From Bidens hawaiensis (lineage: Eukaryota > Streptophyta > Magnoliopsida > Asterales > Asteraceae), in the NCBI GenBank assembly GCA_021521415.1, contig JAIQDT010000666.1, positions 558,001 to 622,000 on the forward strand: a DNA stretch of 64,000 nt. Reading direction: 5' to 3'. The position numbers and the translations under genes are program-made. The notes beneath the pieces were generated by a model. It was not told the origin of the DNA. It ran no database searches and saw only the letters and a program-made list of their open reading frames with translations. Each line of letters opens with the position of its first letter. Position 1 is the stretch's first letter. Shown one piece after another: positions 58,587 through 64,000 of the stretch.

Positions 58587-60944
58587 TGTCACACCCCGAC
58601 TTTAGGGCCTAGGCGTGTGACCAATAGTTGGTACCTGTTTTGTAAATAAATCAGAGTTGCGGGTTTTATTTCAGCAGAAGTCTTTAATAAAATATTATTA
58701 CTTTGAAAACTTATTAAAAAGTCGGGTTTAAATACCCGTTCATCGTTTACAATACATTTCTTTATAAAACGTAACTTTTTGTAATATTTTTAAATAAAAT
58801 ATTTGAGCCATCAGATAGCATCTAATGACTATAACTTCAATCTTCTATTCCTTCTTGCTTGTCTGTTCTAACCTTTCTTGTTTCCCTGTAACATGGGTGG
58901 GAAAATACGCCAGCACAAAGCTGGTGAATAACGCTGACTCTAAAATTTCTTTTCAATACCTTTGTGAAACCAACAAAAATACCTTTGTGACTACTTATTA
59001 GGCACCCAACTAAATTGGGATCAAATTACCCTAAGTACCATGTACAATTAATTATATACACAATATCATTTCTCTGAACAGTCCCGTAGACCTTCAGAGG
59101 CATGTTGATGATATGCATGCCTCGGGGAAATGCCGAGTCACCATGTATGTTTGGATCCAGACACATGTATACTCTTAATCAGAGTGTCAGTTTCTTATTA
59201 TTGTACACAAAGTTTTTAAGGATTCGTAAATCCTAAGCAAACATTCAGACTCATTATAAAAGGTTTGGGGCGTATTCACCTTGTCGTTTTGGGATCGGCT
59301 TCAACACCGTCTGAGGGTCTTTCCCTTGCCATCTCGCACCTATAGTACGAGTATAGCCTTCTCCTTTTGGATCAGCTTCAATACACTGTCCGAGGGTCTT
59401 TCCCTATTCTTTGTTATCTCGCACCTATAGTACGAGTATAACTTTTATATAAATAACTAGATCAACGATCTAGCTTCAAACCTTTAGTCTGTTTTGTATG
59501 GCTTTAACTTTGATAAAATCATTTGTTTATTCAAAACATTTGGACCTTTAGTCCCTTTGTTTGTTTATCATTTACACACGATGTTTCTTCTTCAAGAAGA
59601 AACATTACTTTATAATATTATATTTCTTAACAATAAAGAAATACTTATTTATCTATATCCTTGAATAAACTTGCTTTACGTTTCTTAATCAAGAAGAAAC
59701 TATATTTTAACTATAACATTTGCTTAAGGAAAGTTATTTTATTCTTAATAGTAATCAAGGTTCGGGCTATAACTTCGACTATGGTCTAAGCCATTTATAA
59801 TATAATAATAACTTAGGCAGAACCCCTTACCTCGCACGGGTATTCGAAGTTAGATATTCCTAAGTTTATACGGGTAGCACTTCTACTATATACGCACATT
59901 TATCGAGACGTTCTTGATTAACTCTTCTTGGCACGCAAATCAAGGCAACGTTCGGGTGTCGCCGGGTTGTGCACGTACTTCGAGACGGAATATCGGGTTT
60001 CTTGAGTGGCACGCACTTCGATGAAATACCGGGTATTTGGCACGGATTACGATGTGTTGATTGTCGGGTCGGTGGCACGCAAAACGCAAACCGAGGTAGA
60101 GAGAGTAAATTCTAGAGAGAGAGAGTAGGAATGTGTGTATGAGAAATGCCGTGAGCCTCCCTATTTATAGCCAAAATTGGATCCTATCGCGATACGCGAT
60201 AGGTCCTATTTTTCCCGGCATCGCGTAGCGCGATGACTCCTCTCCTGAGATCACGCCACGTGGCCTGACACGTCTGCCACGTGTCACCACGTGGTCTGAC
60301 ACGTCTTGCCACGTGTCATGCCGGGCTGCCACGTGTCACCAGAGTGTGACACGTGTTGATACGTCATCACGGCCATCGCGATACGCGATGGCCGTCTCCT
60401 TGGACTCATCGCGTAGCGCGATGGGTTCCTGGATATTATTTTTTACTTTTAGTCCTTCATCTTTTGTAGCTTGTCATTTCTAGTCTAATTCTCGTTGTCC
60501 AAAAGCGAAGTGCAAAGTGCGCCATCCAAGCGCCACATTGCGCCTAAACGCCCATCGCCATCGCCATCGCCATCGTCCGAGCGTGTGCGCGTGCGCTTCG
60601 AGCACCCTCCGCTAGGACCATTTGGTGCATGATATTCATAAAAGAATATAACTATGGAAATTCTCTTCCTTATAAAGAGCTTCCATTTCTTTACCACTTT
60701 CCATGTGGGATGGATTTCATCTTCCTTATTTATACCTTGGTGTAAGGCTTCCACTTTCTTACATTTTCCAATGTAGGATGGAATTTCTTTCATGTAAGTA
60801 AACTTAACTTAAGAAATATTTTATTTCCTTATTTTTCTTATAATTCCTTATTTAATATTTTCTCTTGACTTATCTAGATATTATTTTTGATTCCTCAACT
60901 TTCCTAAGTCGTCAAATTTGGATCGAAATTTTGGGGATATTACA
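58587..60944 (-). repeat. gypsy 5' LTR (about 2.36 kb)
   Basis: On the minus strand it runs from TGTAATATCCCC to GGTGTGACA. Homologous to the solo LTR at 19112-21050, with the same order: CTCGCACCTATAGTACGAGT (here twice), cytosine-poor middle, then the CACGTG/CGCG block. It has six CACGTG hexamers between about 60255 and 60352 and four ATCGCG-type palindromes at about 60186-60425. A CATCGC microsatellite (about 60550-60575) is specific to this copy. Confidence 0.85.
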
Positions 60945-61637
60945 ATGAGCATGTCTATAAACTTTAATCGGACTCGTTCATTGTTTATTAATTATTTTAT
61001 TAATGATTTTATATTCTCATTTTGATGGGGTGGTAAGATGGTTAGGATTCAATTCTTGTGGTGTTAACATTTAGTCATTAAAAGAAATTATAAAAATTAC
61101 ATAAATAACAGACTTGTTTAAAACCATGAGCTAATGAAGTCACTTGAGCTTGACAAATGAAGCTTAGAGTCTAACCCATTTTTTAATTTTTAAACGAGAA
61201 CTTATTTTTCAGATTTAAACTCATTTACGTTCAATTCAACTTAAGTTTTTTAACGAAACAAAAAACAAATTGGCTTGTTAATAGGCCTGTAAACGAACAG
61301 AACACCCGTGAATTGTTCGTGAACCATACGCTAGGAAGTTCGTTAATTTAATAAACGAACAAATAATTTGTGTTCGTTTAATTAAACGAACGAACATGAA
61401 CACATGTTTCATTCACTCACATATATTCGTAAAAATTTGTTTATGTTTGTGTTCGATTAAGTATGCGTGTTCGTTCGGTTTAAAGACATAATTGTTAACA
61501 TATTCGATTCAGCCAACACGTCATGGCATAGCAAATCTATGTCAGTGACGTCATGAGTGACTTCATCATCAGCTTCCATTTTTCTTCAGTCAGTATCACA
61601 CTGACACTCAAGCATTCTTCTATCTATATCACCAGAC

Positions 61638-61671
<34 letters not shown>
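60945..61671. other. intergenic, upstream of aldo-keto reductase 2
   Basis: 61280-61510 is a GTTCG/CGAAC-rich repeat starting AGGCCTGTAAACGAAC. A similar end (GTAAACGAACC on the minus strand) closes another such stretch in intron 2 of the gene near 63245. 61638-61671 is an AAT run that touches the start codon. TCTATCTATATCACC near 61620 is a weak TATA candidate. Confidence 0.5.
61638..61671. repeat. AAT microsatellite ending at the start codon of aldo-keto reductase 2
   Basis: Eleven AAT units run directly into ATG at 61672-61674. It lies in the 5' leader, so repeat length would set leader length and start-codon context. Confidence 0.95.

Positions 61672-64000
<2,329 letters not shown>

Larger units (their letters stand above)
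57268..60944 (-). mobile_element. Ty3/gypsy retrotransposon 5' part: LTR, primer site, gag
   Basis: On the minus strand: 5' LTR 60944 to 58587, primer-binding site, then gag to 57268, where the element is cut off. Protease, reverse transcriptase, integrase and the 3' LTR are missing. Insertion separated the two aldo-keto reductase genes further. Confidence 0.85.

Noticed and set aside
60485..60793. 102-residue minus-strand frame with Gly-Asp repeats
   Set aside because: It reads the CATCGC microsatellite at the LTR edge; no recognisable domain.

Overview
The window is nuclear DNA of a flowering plant. Its genes have many GT-AG introns, it is rich in A and T, and it carries plant WD40, aspartic protease, F-box, proton-channel-like and aldo-keto reductase genes among Copia, Ty3/gypsy, LINE-like, MITE-like and Helitron-like repeats. 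The repeat types and protein flavour look like Asteraceae. That is an inference from familiarity, not something the sequence proves.

Layout. 1-1650: mostly featureless, with two unrecognised open stretches. 1684-7560 (minus): a WD40-repeat gene with ten readable exons, an internal 452-bp tandem duplication and a stop codon at the end of one exon. 7800-11140: MITE, duplicated non-coding blocks and a SINE-like piece. 11343-16415 (minus): an apparently intact ten-exon, 492-residue A1-family aspartic protease with a probable GPI-anchor tail. 16500-27000: a repeat-dominated block with a LINE reverse-transcriptase relic, two minus-strand copies of an unusual non-LTR retroelement, a solo LTR nested in one copy, and a tRNA-Gly-like gene. 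27214-38636: three tandem F-box/FBA genes, all broken differently, with a complete Copia element between the first two. 39174-40720: a second tRNA-Gly and decayed gypsy and non-LTR fragments. 41328-52831: three further F-box genes of another subfamily, one split by a 2.6-kb LTR-like insertion, plus a Hv1-like proton-channel gene and its internally deleted pseudogene. 53986-64000: two tandem aldo-keto reductase genes, the second cut by the window edge, separated by a Helitron-like end and a gypsy 5' LTR-gag remnant.

The genes show no sign of a shared pathway. The window is a record of tandem duplication and repeat insertion: F-box copies decaying independently, a [F-box + Hv1-like] unit duplicated with one channel copy lost, and an aldo-keto reductase pair. 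The likeliest functional genes are the aspartic protease, aldo-keto reductase 1 and 2, the Hv1-like gene and perhaps the 295-residue F-box gene at 50280.

The most notable element is the non-LTR retroelement family (four copies or pieces). Its C-terminus reads as a zinc knuckle followed by a restriction-like endonuclease layout, as in R2-type elements, rather than the apurinic endonuclease usual in plant LINEs. Also notable are a large LTR family packed with CACGTG boxes and CGCG palindromes, and a Copia element with nearly identical LTRs but at least eight coding lesions.
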